Source: Drosophila miranda
Lineage: Eukaryota > Arthropoda > Insecta > Diptera > Drosophilidae
Direction of reading: 5' to 3'
Length of the DNA stretch: 64,000 nucleotides
Assembly: GCF_003369915.1 (NCBI RefSeq)
Contig: NC_046677.1
Location: forward strand, 8,494,001-8,558,000
Shown in pieces: positions 24,216 through 35,781 of the stretch. Under the pieces are notes generated by a model that was not told where the DNA came from, searched no databases, and saw nothing but the letters and a program-made list of their open reading frames with translations. The position numbers and the translations under genes are program-made. Each line of letters begins with the position of its first letter. Within the stretch, counting starts at the first letter, position 1.

Positions 24216-24221
24216 TTTATT
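24216..24221 (-). terminator. Poly(A) signal of Atac1
   Basis: TTTATT on the plus strand, AATAAA on the minus strand, about 45 bp beyond the Atac1 stop codon. It lies inside the 3' flank of the convergent MCMBP gene, whose stop is 79 bp from that of Atac1. Confidence 0.5.
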
Positions 24222-24264
24222 GTCTTATTATAATGTTTACAAATAAGTATTAATTGGAAGAAAA

Positions 24265-25347
24265 CTATGAGTCCTGATCCACAACAACTTCGTGGCCCAT
24301 ATGCTCGAAGCGTTCTTCGATCAACTGACCGGCCAGACAGTCGCCGCATAAATTTATATGGCAATAGCAGCTATCACAGCGCCAGTGCGTCCTGGTCACA
24401 GACGCCGCCTCACATTCGGCGCACTTGGGCGCCATCGGATCGGGATTGTAGCCATCTTCGATTTGCTGTTTCTCCTCGAGTACGGCCGTGAGAAGTTTCA
24501 GACGCAGCTGCTCCTTACGCTTGGCCTCTTTATCCAGATCGCCGTCCAGGCCGTCGGTCTCGGCCTTGGGTTCCATCTTGGCTTGTGGGAATGCGGGCGA
24601 CAAAGCGCCCGCAGGAGACTGCCCTCGCAGTTCGTCCAGTGTTATATCGTCCTCGGGCATTTGCAGAGATATATTCTGGGCAGGAAAGAACGTAGATCGG
24701 CGTATATTGAACTTGGGTTTGGTCAGGGCTGGTCGGCGATATTTGGGCAGACGACCTGGTACCGGCATGCCAGCTTCGTGTAGCTTCTGGAAGTACTTCT
24801 GTATGCGGCTGAACACCTGCTGCGTTGTCCGATTCCCCAAGGCTTTGGCTATCTTCGCAAAGCGTCGGCTTTCCACCTCCTCCGGCGGATACTGAATTAG
24901 CAGCCGCTCCAAATGTCGCTGCTCCTCGTTGGTCCAGAGGCGGTTCTGGTGTTTAACCGACCGTCCGCTATTGCTGTCGTTCAATGTTTCCGGGGACTGT
25001 GGTAATTCTGGAGTGTAAGAAGCCATCTGATTTGTGGAAACTCCGGCTCCGTCCTTGGCCGGCAATGAGGGTAGCTCTGGCAAGGGCGCTATGGCTATAT
25101 AGTTGTCCGATATCAGCGGTTCGTTGCTGCGTAGTTTGTCTAACAATAGCTGCGGATTGTTCAGGTAAATTTTCCTAGTCGCTTCTAACTCATCAATCTG
25201 CTGGTGGACACGAACGCGTTGGGCTTGCAACACCGCAATGGTGCGCAATAGGCTGGAATAGCACTCATTGCCACGGAGAGCCAGGTGCTCAGACTCAAAA
25301 TTAAACACGTCCTCATCATCCGGGGCAGAATCATCCAGGTGTTCCAT
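24265..25347 (-). CDS. Atac1: ATAC complex component 1 (ZZZ3-like, SANT and ZZ domains)
   Basis: One coding exon, 360 residues from the ATG at 25347 (MEHLDDSAPDDEDVF). An in-frame ATG at 25401 is possible but adds a sequence with no family look. A SANT/Myb domain near residues 145-205 reads LWTNEEQRHLERLLIQYPPE and ALGNRTTQQVFSRIQKYFQK. A C-terminal ZZ zinc finger has CAEC, THWRCDSCYCHINLCGDC and a final His (MGHEV). ZZZ3 family members are subunits of the ATAC histone acetyltransferase complex, where the ZZ finger reads the H3 tail. The order SANT then ZZ matches ZZZ3, unlike ADA2, where ZZ comes first. It is head to head with HMG-CoA lyase, about 210 bp between starts. Confidence 0.9.
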   Translation of the reverse strand: MEHLDDSAPDDEDVFNFESEHLALRGNECYSSLLRTIAVLQAQRVRVHQQIDELEATRKIYLNNPQLLLDKLRSNEPLISDNYIAIAPLPELPSLPAKDGAGVSTNQMASYTPELPQSPETLNDSNSGRSVKHQNRLWTNEEQRHLERLLIQYPPEEVESRRFAKIAKALGNRTTQQVFSRIQKYFQKLHEAGMPVPGRLPKYRRPALTKPKFNIRRSTFFPAQNISLQMPEDDITLDELRGQSPAGALSPAFPQAKMEPKAETDGLDGDLDKEAKRKEQLRLKLLTAVLEEKQQIEDGYNPDPMAPKCAECEAASVTRTHWRCDSCYCHINLCGDCLAGQLIEERFEHMGHEVVVDQDS

Positions 25348-25561
25348 TTGAATATAGTCTAAATTAGTTTTAAAGCACCAAACCGCCAAGTTTGAAAACA
25401 AATTTTCAGAAAAATCAACACATGTATGTGCATTAGTGATGATATAAATATATCAATATATCATTATTAGTATCGATGCTTTTGTTGGAAATATATCGAT
25501 CGTGCTGATAAGAAACAGCTGGTGGGCAAGTCGAAAATACGTAACATTTTATTTTAGCAAT

Positions 25562-26605
25562 ATGCCAATTCCACGAATTCTCCTCCCAGCATACCGATCT
25601 CTGGCTTCCTTCACTGCCAAGGTACTAGCTTTGCCAAATAGATCAATCTCATATGAATATTAACCCTACAATAACTCACAGGGCACGGCGGTTACAAGTC
25701 AATCGAACCAGGTGCGGATTGTGGAGGTGGGTCCCCGGGATGGACTTCAAAATGAAGCAAAGATCCTGCCAGCAGCAACGAAAATTGAGCTGATCGATCG
25801 GCTATCCGAAACCGGCCTGACCACCATTGAAGCAACAAGTTTCGTGAGCTCAAAGTGGGTTCCCCAAATGGGAGACAATTCAGAGGTATTTCGAGGCATT
25901 CGCAAAGTGCCAGGGATCAGCTACCCGGTGCTCACACCGAATCTCAAAGGGTTCGAGAGTGCGCTGGCAGCCGGTGCCGAGGAGGTGGCCGTCTTTGGAG
26001 CAGCTTCCGATGCATTTTCCTTGAAAAATGTCAATTGCACAGCCGCCGAGGCAATCGAGCGCTTCAAGCCAGTTCTGAAAGCATCCCAAAAGCATGGAGT
26101 GCGTGTTCGTGGCTATGTATCTACAATAGTAGGTTGCCCATACGAGGGAGCCGTTGCGCCGAGTGCTGTGGTGAGAGTAGTCGAGGCTCTTTATGAGATG
26201 GGCTGCTATGAGATTTCTCTGGGCGACACCATTGGCGTGGGAACACCCGGCAGCATGCGTCGAATGCTGGACGAGGTAGCCCGAGCTGTGCCCGCTGAGA
26301 ATCTGGCTGTTCATTGCCACGACACCTATGGGCAGGCTCTGTCCAATATCTTGGTGTCACTGGAATACGGCATACGCGTGGTGGACTCTTCTGTTTCTGG
26401 CCTTGGTGGTTGTCCCTATGCCCGGGGAGCATCTGGCAATGCAGCCACCGAGGATGTGGTCTACATGTTGCACGGAATGGGACTTAATACAGGCGTTAAT
26501 CTCGACAAACTCATTCAAGTTGGTCGCTACATCTGCACGGAGTTGGGCCGCCCCTCCGAGTCAAAGGTTAATCGCGCCTGGAAGGGTCCTGCAGTGAAGC
26601 AGTAG
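25562..26605 (+). CDS. Hydroxymethylglutaryl-CoA lyase, mitochondrial
   Basis: Exons 25562-25621 and 25682-26605 give 327 residues, the usual size. Exon 1 encodes a basic amphipathic mitochondrial presequence ([17 protein letters not shown]). The TIM-barrel starts [14 protein letters not shown], with the metal- and substrate-binding Arg-Asp. Metal-binding His residues sit in [12 protein letters not shown]. The lyase signature with the catalytic Cys is [20 protein letters not shown]. The enzyme cleaves HMG-CoA to acetoacetate and acetyl-CoA in leucine breakdown and ketogenesis. CG10399 is the D. melanogaster gene as I recall it. No defects seen. Confidence 0.95.
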
Positions 26606-26697
26606 ATAGATCTGGATCTCCAGAAACGGCAAACGATGGCATTTACTAGAAATAGTTACACAATACATTTATTTTTGATACAACATTCAGAAATTGC

Positions 26698-28952
26698 TTA
26701 TTTGCTGGAAAATTTCTGAGCATCTCGAAGGGTATACATGGAGATGTCGCCGGAGGCGAGCGACAGATCGGCCAAACTTTGTTTGGCAGGGCGTGGAATA
26801 TGCGATACGGTTGCATCACTCGGCAGCTTCATTTTACCATCATGACGGAATACTTTTGGCTCAACGGCCGTGTTCAAATACTTTTGAATTTGCTGCACAT
26901 TGGGCATCGGTTTGGGCGTGCGTTCATCGATTACCTGCCAAATGTCTGTGGGGTTACAGAACCTACCAACGATTTCAATTCCATTTCTCAACTTACGTGC
27001 TGTAGCTCTGAAGATATGTACGCCTTTTTGGGCAGTAGGCGAGATGCGGATACGATGTCCAGTTCGTTGCTGATTCCCGCCGAAGTGGAAGCAGCAGGTA
27101 GCATTCGGTGACACAAACGGGACTCCTGTTCCAGTTCAGTAATGGCCAAAGTGCTAAAGACATCTGTGCTGGTCTGACGGAAAGTACTCATCAGCGGTGT
27201 CGTACCAGACATGTGTGTGTATGTGCGAATGGGACTAATAATGTCATCATAGGGCTGCTTCAATTGCCGCTGATGACGCTGGGGAATGCCCGAATGTGTG
27301 CTTAAGAAGGTGTGTGGAGTCTTTTTCAAATGCATATTAATGTCATAGCGAGGTGGTATTTTGCTTTTACTCGGCGACTGCATCACATTTTGCGGCTTGT
27401 TACTGCCGCGTAGAGGCACATTGGGCTGCAGAAATTCGGCGGCAGCAGTCTTGAGCACACGCTTGGGTGACATATCAAATGTATTCTGTTTCTGAAGAAC
27501 TGGGCTCTTGGGTTTGGCTACGGTTGCTGGAACTGGAACTGGAGCAGCGGCAGCAATGTACTCCAATCCTTTTTGCATTATATACTGCATTTCCTCGATT
27601 GTATCATTGAAATGCATCGAGTTCTCTTTGTTTTCTTCTGCTTCATCCGCGAATGCCTCTTCCTTAATATCAAAAATAGGCGCTTTATCGTTTGAAATGC
27701 CCTCCTCCTCGTCGGACGATAATAATTCAATTATTGTATTCTCAACATCATCCGATTCATCATCATTTTTGGAGGGAGACGCCAGCTCTATTAAGCTGCC
27801 ATGCAAATCACCCAGCAGCTCCCGCTCTTCTTCCTTGGACATGTTGAGCGGTTTGGCTTTCTTAATTGCCGCATAGAACATGTCATCGACGTTGAGAAGA
27901 GTTCCACCTATGGAACTAGACTCTGTGGCCGTTTCATAGGAGCTGGACACATTTGTCTTCTGGGTTTGAACACTCTGGAAACTCACGTGTGACGACACAT
28001 CAGATTCCTGCTCATAGGCCTCGATTATGGTCGAGGGGCGCAGCAGACCCACCATCTTTACGGGCGAGACATTATTTTTCGCCCTTGGCTCTGGATTGGA
28101 GTCCTCACTGCAGGCCAGTGTCTGGTCACTATCCCAAAAACGTGAGGGTGCCTCAACGTCCTCAAGCTGTGTGCATTCCACTCCCTTGACCGGACTCTCG
28201 TTGTCCAAGTAATCCTCAGAGCCGATCTGCTCCAACATGCGACGCAAGTACTCAATCTCCTTCTGGGCAGCTACAAAAATGTTTAATTTCTATAGGATCT
28301 CTAATGGCATAGGCTCTTTTTCTTTTTACTCACTGTCTTCACCGCTGAGATCACGTATGCCGCTATTCTCCTTGGCCATGGCTAGAACATGTTTTTTGTT
28401 CTCACTGTGCAGGTACTGAAACAGGGTGCTATCAGGATCGGATGCCGTCTTATCGCACATGCGTTCAAAGGCATCAAAACTGTCATCACCATGTTCCGAA
28501 GCATCTCCAGTGGCCATGGATTCGCACATGGTGTCGTCACACATATTGATTGTGGTTGCAGCTTCCGCCTGCTTCTGCTGCTGCTTCTTCTTTAACTTTC
28601 TCGCCTCCAACAATTTCTTCAGGTCCTCATCAATGTCCAGGCTGTAGCGCTGTTCCTTAGATTCCATTTGTGCAGATTTTTGAGGTACTCTGAAAAGTTA
28701 AAACTTGTCACAAACCGGATGGATGTCAATTGCTACTCTAATAATTCTATGGTTACTATGTCATTCTCAAGGGATATGCTTTTTACATGCATACATACGA
28801 AAATATAATAATTTCAGTTTCTAAATAATAAGAACAACACTATTACTATCCAATGGTAAGGGGGAGTCTGGTATTTACCGATCGGCCAGAAGGTGATCAC
28901 GCAGTTTCTGACGCCAAGCCTCGCTGTCTTGAAATTTGTTAAGACCAGACAT
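26698..28952 (-). CDS. Unrecognised, largely disordered 646-residue protein
   Basis: Four phase-consistent exons: 28952-28879, 28689-28334, 28270-26997 and 26934-26698. The N-terminus (MSGLNKFQDSEAWRQKLRDH) is followed by a Lys/Gln coiled coil near residues 45-70 and an acidic region with a short heptad segment (QKEIEYLRRMLEQI) near 145. The middle is rich in Asp, Glu and Ser with no domain I can name. The C-terminal 200 residues are basic and Pro-containing (SKSKIPPRYDINMHLKKTPH, then IPQRHQRQLKQPYDDIISPI) and look the most conserved. A final motif reads SLADLSLASGDISMYTLRDA. Many S/T-P sites suggest cell-cycle kinase control, which is inference. The gene is divergent from Coprox. I do not recognise the family. 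Confidence 0.75.
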
Positions 28953-29518
28953 TTTTTTGCCTGTTTTGCAGCTTGTGTGTTTGCTTGCGTGTGCCGGTCC
29001 TTAGTGCACAAATCGAGAGAGCATTCAGTGCAAACGTTACAAATAAACTCAAAGCGCGTCTAGTTGTTTAACGTATTTGGTTTATATTCTTAACAATTAA
29101 CATACCTTTAATTTACAAATAGTGAAGCGAGACGCTACTGTTTAAATGTTTTCGTTGACGCGCTGCCGCTCAGAAAGGTACTCGCAAGTAGTTATCGAAC
29201 GACGCTCTGTGACGGTCGGTATTTTTAAAATCGATGCCTTGCTTTGTTGAATATGAATGAAATTAAAATGAATTGAATTGCAAAGGCTAGTAGTTATGCT
29301 ACTAAAATATTTAAATCTATTTTTATAATTTACAAACATTTTTCAAACAAAGAATGCGAGAATATTTGTCAAAATGTTTTTTATGGAGTGTTACTTTTAG
29401 GTGTCGATACATCGATTGCAAGCAGTCTTCAAATGCCGGTGAAAAAAGATAACAAACAAAGTGCACTTTCAGAGGAAAAAATTATTCACTAAAATTTGTA
29501 AGTACGCTCTGGAGCAAC
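28953..29518. promoter_or_regulatory. Divergent promoter region between the unknown gene and Coprox
   Basis: Divergent starts 566 bp apart, no coding sequence. Contains GTGTCGATACATCGATTGC at about 29401-29419, a DRE-like double ATCGAT site close to Coprox. The stretch 29230-29350 is AT-rich and featureless. Confidence 0.4.
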
Positions 29519-30685
29519 ATGAACGTAATACGGCACACAATGTCCCTGGTGTCGTTGGGCGTGTTTCAGCTCGGCCGACGGACCAGGAGCCAGCATTTCC
29601 GTGGTTTTCTGCTCGGCACGGGGCTGGGGCTGTCGGCCTTTTCATCGGTCACGTACGCACAGGCGGAGGCCGAAAACGCAAAGGTCAAGAGAAAGCTGGA
29701 TACGTCCAGGTTCATGGCAGAGCCGATAACAGATGCCGCAGTCCTGTTGGGGGACAAGGCCAACATGCGGCACAGAATGGAGCTGATGATTATGGAGATT
29801 CAGGCGGAATTCTGCCGCGCCTTGGAATCGGAGGAGATGTGTGGCAAGAAGTTTCAGGTGGACCGTTGGCAGCGAGAGGAGGGTGGCGGCGGCATTACCT
29901 GCGTTATCCAGGATGGCGATGTTTTCGAGAAGGCGGGAGTCAACATCTCGGTGGTCACAGGCTGGTTGCCACCAGCTGCTGTTCAACAGATGCGCTCCCG
30001 CGGCAAGAACCTGACGGAGGGCGCCAAACTACCCTTCTTTGCCAGCGGTGTGAGCGCTGTGATCCATCCACGCAACCCACATATCCCGACTATCCACTTT
30101 AACTATCGCTACTTTGAGGTGGAAACACCAGATGGCAAAAAGCAATGGTGGTTCGGGGGCGGCACAGACCTCACACCTTACTACCTGGACAAACAGGACG
30201 CTCGCCACTTCCACCAGACTCTGAAGTCTGCCTGTGACGAACACGACACCTCCTACTATCCCAAGTTTAAGAAGTGGTGCGATGACTACTTCCGCATCAA
30301 GCACAGGAGCGAGAGCCGTGGCATTGGTGGCATATTTTTTGACGACATCGATTCACCCAACCAAGAGGCTGCCTTTAATTTTGTGACTGGCTGTGCTAAG
30401 GCCGTCATCCCGTCTTACATGCCCCTTGTACAGAAGCACAAGAACCGGGAGTATGGCAACAATGAGCGGCAGTGGCAACTACTTCGCCGCGGCCGCTATG
30501 TGGAGTTCAACCTCATCTACGATCGCGGCACCAAGTTCGGCCTATACACGCCCGGTGCGCGCTATGAGAGCATTTTGATGTCACTGCCCCTCCATGCCCG
30601 CTGGGAGTACATGCACGAGCCCAAATCCACATCCAAGGAGGGTGAGCTAATGAAGGTTCTGAAGAATCCAAAAGATTGGGTCTAA
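29519..30685 (+). CDS. Coprox: Coproporphyrinogen III oxidase
   Basis: A single 388-codon exon. The N-terminus has a basic presequence ([20 protein letters not shown]) and a hydrophobic stretch ([15 protein letters not shown]) as expected for an intermembrane-space protein. The catalytic domain is highly conserved: [107 protein letters not shown] and the end WEYMHEP. The enzyme makes protoporphyrinogen IX by oxidative decarboxylation in haem synthesis. An alternative Met seven residues downstream (MSLVSLG) could also start the presequence. Confidence 0.97.
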   Translation: MNVIRHTMSLVSLGVFQLGRRTRSQHFRGFLLGTGLGLSAFSSVTYAQAEAENAKVKRKLDTSRFMAEPITDAAVLLGDKANMRHRMELMIMEIQAEFCRALESEEMCGKKFQVDRWQREEGGGGITCVIQDGDVFEKAGVNISVVTGWLPPAAVQQMRSRGKNLTEGAKLPFFASGVSAVIHPRNPHIPTIHFNYRYFEVETPDGKKQWWFGGGTDLTPYYLDKQDARHFHQTLKSACDEHDTSYYPKFKKWCDDYFRIKHRSESRGIGGIFFDDIDSPNQEAAFNFVTGCAKAVIPSYMPLVQKHKNREYGNNERQWQLLRRGRYVEFNLIYDRGTKFGLYTPGARYESILMSLPLHARWEYMHEPKSTSKEGELMKVLKNPKDWV

Positions 30686-30789
30686 CCCATGACATTAGTT
30701 AATTTTTATGTGGGGAAATGGTGCCTTTCAAATAGAAATACATACAAAAACAGACAGATGCATACATAATTACGTATGGACATTTTTAA

Positions 30790-30795
30790 AATAAA
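30790..30795 (+). terminator. Poly(A) signal of Coprox
   Basis: AATAAA about 105 bp after the Coprox stop codon. Confidence 0.6.
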
Positions 30796-30799
30796 TATG

Positions 30800-31749
30800 A
30801 GCCAAATTTTTACGTTTTACATAATGAAGTTTGAAATTATAGGGATTTGATTAACGGTATAGCCTTAGATACAGAATTTGTAGAATTTGCATCTGATCTA
30901 TGATCCACATGTTCATAAGTAAGTATTCTGGAAGATTCTAAGTAAATGGGAGTACATGCATACATAAATCCATTTGTATGTCTATCTACGCTTGAAAATG
31001 TTTTGTCTCAACTGTACATTATTTTGTAGATTGAGAAAATATCCGTTCTTGGTATACATACACATCTCCATGTGCAGTAGATTTCACAAACACTGTTGCA
31101 CTTCTCCAGACACACATACACGCAATACAATTTCAAGATGGTGGATTTTTAAGGGATATGTCCGTCTATCTAGAAAATTCCGTAAAATGACGTCATCTAA
31201 CCAATTTTAAGGTTATACCACCAATGCCTATGCAACGTGCATATTTCTCCATCAAATGGAGCGTTCGGTTCAGCCCGATTTTGTATGTATACATATTTAC
31301 ACGCATAGGCAATACAGGCATACGCCTGCACACCTACAGCCCTGCCCTCACGCACACTACACATTTTCCCCCCTGAATCACATCTCAGACTGTGCATGAG
31401 TGTGTGTGTGTGTATGCGTGCGTCTTTATACGCGCGTAAACCGGGAAATTCGCGCCACCGGCAATTCCTCATGTGAACGGGACGGCAACCCAAGCCGTTT
31501 AAACAAATGCAGAGTTCTACCCAATAAATTAAGATCATGTATCAGTCAATGGGGGGATTACATAGTTTATAAAATTTTTATTTTTCCTTTCTTGTATGCC
31601 ATACTTTTTCTTCTGTGTTGTTATGTTCGGTGTGCAGAGTATATCTGCTCGTGTTTCTTCTTTATTTTATGCTTACTGCATCTGCTTGTGGTTTGTTGTT
31701 GTTGTTGTTTGTTTTGTAGTAGAAATGAAATCTAACTTAACTAATGGGT
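30800..31749. other. Gene-free stretch between convergent Coprox and smt3
   Basis: AT-rich with a GTGTGTGTGTGTATGCG simple repeat near 31400 and GTTGTTGTTGTTG near 31695. It should contain the 3' UTR of smt3. Short open frames here lack codon bias and are not believed. Confidence 0.5.
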
Positions 31750-32022
31750 TTAATAGAAACCGCCGGTCTGCTGCTGGTACACCTCGATGGTGTCGCCTTC
31801 CTCCATCTCTAGCGAAGTTGGGGTATCGTTCTCGTTTATAGGCTGGCCATCAAAGCGGAAGCGAACAACCTGCATGGACAGCCCGGCCCTGTCACAGTAG
31901 GCGTTCATCAACTTTCGCAGCGGAGTGTGTTTTTTAATTTTAAATTGGACCACGGCATTGTCCTGTCCCAACACCTTCAAGTTGATGTGTTCGGTTTCAC
32001 CACCTTTCTTTTCGTCAGACAT
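31750..32022 (-). CDS. smt3: SUMO (small ubiquitin-like modifier)
   Basis: An intronless 90-codon frame. It begins [17 protein letters not shown] and continues through the ubiquitin-like beta-grasp fold ([51 protein letters not shown]). The mature C-terminal GG is followed by FY, which Ulp1-type proteases remove. SUMO is conjugated to lysines of nuclear proteins in development, repair and immunity. Length and tail match the fly protein. Confidence 0.97.
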   Translation of the reverse strand: MSDEKKGGETEHINLKVLGQDNAVVQFKIKKHTPLRKLMNAYCDRAGLSMQVVRFRFDGQPINENDTPTSLEMEEGDTIEVYQQQTGGFY

Positions 32023-34407
32023 GTTTTTTTCGATGGGTTTTCTGAGTGCGTGAGAGTCAAAAAATATGAAATGATGCCGGCGTGCTGTACAAGAAAAAAT
32101 TGCAAATAACACACAAATTAGTTATTTGAAATCACACACTTCATGCGCGGCTTGCTTGCCACCTCAAAGTGAGTTTTGCAATTATATTTATCTTGCGTTC
32201 TTACCGTTTTGCTGCTCGTTTTAAGTTTTAATGCAATTTTTCGCCGCGGCTTCCCTCGTCTACACACACGCCAAAAAATGGTTGTATTCAGTGTGTCCCC
32301 AGATTTGCACGCTAGAAATGCCTAAAAATGACCAGAGACGCTAGCTGGCAGGGTTGCAGCGACAGGGTTGATTTTTGTTATCGATTGTTAGAATAAAAAT
32401 TGTTTAATTTGTTGTTTTAAATAAAACCTCTGCACTGCATTGATTGTTCCATATTAATTCAAATATTTGTAAATTATTTAATTTATAATTCATATTTTAG
32501 ATTTAGTAAAAAAAACACAAAGACTTAACGATAAGTCAAAATGCACCCGTGAAATTTCACTCATTTACTTTAAATGTTGCTTTTATCAAAATAAAACATC
32601 AATGCAGTTTCTAAAATTATTTTCTTGGGTTTAACCTTTTTTGAAATATGAAGCTTAATTTAAAACCTGTACTCTGACTATAACGCCACGCGCGTTATCT
32701 GCTTATCAATTAATCGGATTGCCGTGAATTAGAACGATTTTTGACCAAACCCCGCACAAATTCAAATTTGTATAACTTTTTTACAATTTCAGCAAAAAAA
32801 ATTGTTTGGTTTAGCTTGCCCTTTTTACTGACGATAGAAAGACGTTTATTTATCCACTTCAGTTGAATTAATTTTATTAACTGACCAAACGCTTTTTAAC
32901 ACATACCATTTGATTATGGCTATTCGACAAGGCCTACTTATGCTTAAATTGTTTCAATGCAAAGTTACCCCCGTGTAGTAGTTTCGAACTAAGCAGTCTG
33001 CCGAAATTTGGCAGAGGCTGCTCTGTTGAAGCAAATACAAAAAGAGAATCACCTTTTCCCCAAAGAAAACGCATCACTTATGATCGTCGAAACCAACCTG
33101 GACCGACGTGGACCCCTGGAGGACCCCTTATAGCATTTTTTTTTACCAGTTACCAACATCAAACCTTTTGTGCTTTTAGCTGTTTTCTTTTCTATACGTG
33201 ATTTCCGCTGCTAGCTCCCTCTTCTCTTCAGTACGATTCAAAACCAGCCAAACGTACATGAAACGATCGAAATTGTAAAGTGATTACAAACATAGTTTAT
33301 ATGTAGATTGCATCATTCCACCATTAAAAGCATTTCCAAATGTGTACCAAACAAAGGAAAACTCCACTCACATACCTCAAAACTCACTCACACACTCGTC
33401 ACGTCGGATTCTTACCCGGAAAAAACTTACAGTCGGAAAATATCAGGAAAATAGGCCCGATGTTATTAGTAACTTACAAACACCACAGAGAACTCAACCC
33501 GACAGGAGGACAGGAGGAGAAGCTATCGTTTCTAGTGTCGTCCTAGAACGGTAAACGCATTGATTAGTGGGTTTTGTGCATTAACTAAATTACCTGATAT
33601 AAGACTTTTTCTATTGGGGCAAACGGACCAAAAATGGAACTAATTCCCGCGTGTTCTTTGCGTTTATAATTATACTTATGCTTTTGTTTTCACATTGTTC
33701 AGATTTTCAATATTGAAAACTGCAAAAAGATAAGAGAAAATAAAAGGCACGGGTTAGTGCAAAAGGTACAAGAGATTTTTGGGTTTGTTTGTTTTGCGTA
33801 AGTAAGAGTAATAAGAGTAAAGTGTGTGTATCCCAGGAACCACCATGGGATAGATACCATGACAAACCAGGATATATACCAAACACCGCAGACTGTAGCC
33901 GAACTCAATCCGAATTCCAGTTCCGTCTTGAAACTTCCCTTTGAACCCCCTTACCAAAGGTGGGGAAACAAACACATGTAGGGCTAGCTTTATTTTTACT
34001 TACTTTTTCTTTCATTATCAATTTGTTGTTAAGAGTTACTTATTAATTAAAATGTTTTAAGCTATGCACATTAGTGGATTGGATTTGCATCGTTATTGGG
34101 TGTTTTTGTTGCTAATGTCGCTCTGCTCTTCTGTACTGTAAAATTGTTGTGTAAAATGGAACCATGGATAATAATAATAATAATATTAATCCAACCAGGA
34201 TTGGTCTCTGCCATGAATTTGCAAATAAATTTGAATAAATAGTTACAACCAATAGACGGCTGGCTTTTTTTTTTAATTATTAACCTCCTGCTCTGCTCCG
34301 ATCCACTCTGCTCTATTTTGTTCCGGCTTCGGGTCACTGTGCCTGAAAATAGTCAGCGTAGGGGGCATACTTTTAAGAGTCTGGGCATGAATGGGATGAA
34401 TCCGTCT
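32023..34407. other. Gene-free stretch between smt3 and U1-70K
   Basis: About 2.4 kb. 32023-32400 is the 5' flank of smt3, with a GC-richer core near 32230-32290. 32400-33000 is plain AT-rich sequence. 33000-34400 is probably 3' UTR or downstream sequence of U1-70K. Short open frames around 33340-33550 and 33700-33970 have no codon bias or recognisable motif. I see no RNA gene or repeat. Confidence 0.45.
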
Positions 34408-35781
34408 CTACTGACGCCACCAGCTCTGCTCGTTGGCATTTTGCTGGCCATTGTCGGGATTGGGAGCTGCATTGGGGTTTGCATTCGAATTATTGCGTCC
34501 GATGATGGGCGGCGGCGGCACACTGAACATATTGTGATGCGCAGGCGGAGGACGGTACTTCTCCTCGTGCTCATCGTCAACCTCGCGCTTGATGGCTGCG
34601 TTTTGATAGTCGAACGATGGATAGCCATCGTCGACGGGCTCCTCCTTAATCTTGATGATGTCCATTTCACGGAAATCGGGCTTGCGTTCCTTAACATCGC
34701 CGGCCACTCCTCCGCGTTCGCGGTCCTTTCGGTCACGCTTGCGTTCGCGTCGCTCCCTGGAGGAATCGCGCTCGCGCGACTTGGAACGCTTCTTCCTCTT
34801 CTCACGTTCACGATCACGGTCGCGATCGCGATCTCTCTCACGGTCCCTCTCCCGCCTGTCGCGGCGGTCGAACTCATCATAGCGTTCCCGGCTGCCGGCG
34901 CGACGTTTTCTGCGCTCACGGGACCGGCTGCGGGAACGGTTGCCAGCCACGGCGACACGTCCACGATCACGTTCCCGATCCCTGCGGTCTCTGGAGCGAG
35001 ACCGCCGTCTGTCTGCCCCAAAGGCAGGACGTCCTCCGGGGGCGCCTCTGGGCTCGACGCCATTGTTGCTGCGACCGCCTGCTCCTTCACGATCCTCGCG
35101 CTCACGTTCTAGGCGGTAGCGTTCGCGTTCTCGCTCATTATCCTCGCGACCAGAGTGCTTGATATTCACGTCGTTGCCACCGCGCCGAGTGCCGCCCAGT
35201 CCTCCGCCCAGGCGACGCGGCAGCCAGCCCTTGACTGTGCGGGCCCGTTCTACATCTACCAGGACACGCTTGCTGTCAATCTTCTTACCATCGGCGTGCT
35301 TGTAGGCGGCGTGCATGTCGCGCTCGTGCTCGTACTCAATGAAGGCATAGCCCTTGGGTTTACCTGACTCCTGGTCGTGGATCAGGACTATTTTCTTGAT
35401 GGGGCCATAGAACTCAAACTCACGCCGCAGCTTTGACTCAGATGTGTCGTAGTTGATACGTGCGATGAACAGAGTGCGAAAGGGATCCTCTGTGGCGTTC
35501 TTTATCTCAGTGGGATCCCACAGGGCGATTTCTCGCTCTAGCTTGTAGGCCACCTGCTCGGCCTTTTCGCGACGCCTTCGCTCCAGGCGCTCCTGGCGCG
35601 TCTCAACCGTCTTGGGCAGCGGTGTGTCCTCGGGATCCTCGAAATCAGTCATAAAGTGGGCCACTCCCAAGTAGCCTCTCGATTTCTTTTCATGTGGCAA
35701 TTTATCCACCGGCGGCATAAACGGGATGGGATCCCGTGCGGCGAATAACGCCAACAAATTCGGCGGTAGATATTGGGTCAT
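34408..35781 (-). CDS. snRNP-U1-70K: U1 small nuclear ribonucleoprotein 70 kDa
   Basis: One exon of 457 codons. The N-terminus ([20 protein letters not shown]) is the segment that contacts U1C and the Sm core. An RRM at about residues 100-180 has RNP-2 [10 protein letters not shown] and RNP-1 [10 protein letters not shown], and binds stem-loop 1 of U1 snRNA. The linker [17 protein letters not shown] is diagnostic. The rest is an RD/RE/RS-rich tail with long alternating Arg-Asp-Arg-Glu runs, where SR proteins bind. The last 60 residues are Pro/Asn-rich. It defines 5' splice sites in the major spliceosome. No frame damage despite the repetitive tail. Confidence 0.96.
   Translation of the reverse strand: MTQYLPPNLLALFAARDPIPFMPPVDKLPHEKKSRGYLGVAHFMTDFEDPEDTPLPKTVETRQERLERRRREKAEQVAYKLEREIALWDPTEIKNATEDPFRTLFIARINYDTSESKLRREFEFYGPIKKIVLIHDQESGKPKGYAFIEYEHERDMHAAYKHADGKKIDSKRVLVDVERARTVKGWLPRRLGGGLGGTRRGGNDVNIKHSGREDNERERERYRLEREREDREGAGGRSNNGVEPRGAPGGRPAFGADRRRSRSRDRRDRERDRGRVAVAGNRSRSRSRERRKRRAGSRERYDEFDRRDRRERDRERDRDRDRDREREKRKKRSKSRERDSSRERRERKRDRKDRERGGVAGDVKERKPDFREMDIIKIKEEPVDDGYPSFDYQNAAIKREVDDEHEEKYRPPPAHHNMFSVPPPPIIGRNNSNANPNAAPNPDNGQQNANEQSWWRQ

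Noticed and set aside
30974-31841. Short open frames between Coprox and smt3
   Set aside because: Low-complexity (GT and GTT repeats) and no coding signature; the region is the 3' flank of two convergent genes.
33340-33975. Several 60-75 residue open frames between smt3 and U1-70K
   Set aside because: They overlap in different frames, lack codon bias and recognisable motifs, and lie in AT-rich non-coding sequence.
34318-35112. A 264-residue plus-strand frame and a 250-residue alternate minus frame over U1-70K
   Set aside because: Both mirror the Arg-rich repetitive tail of U1-70K; only the 34408-35781 frame has the RRM and the family N-terminus.
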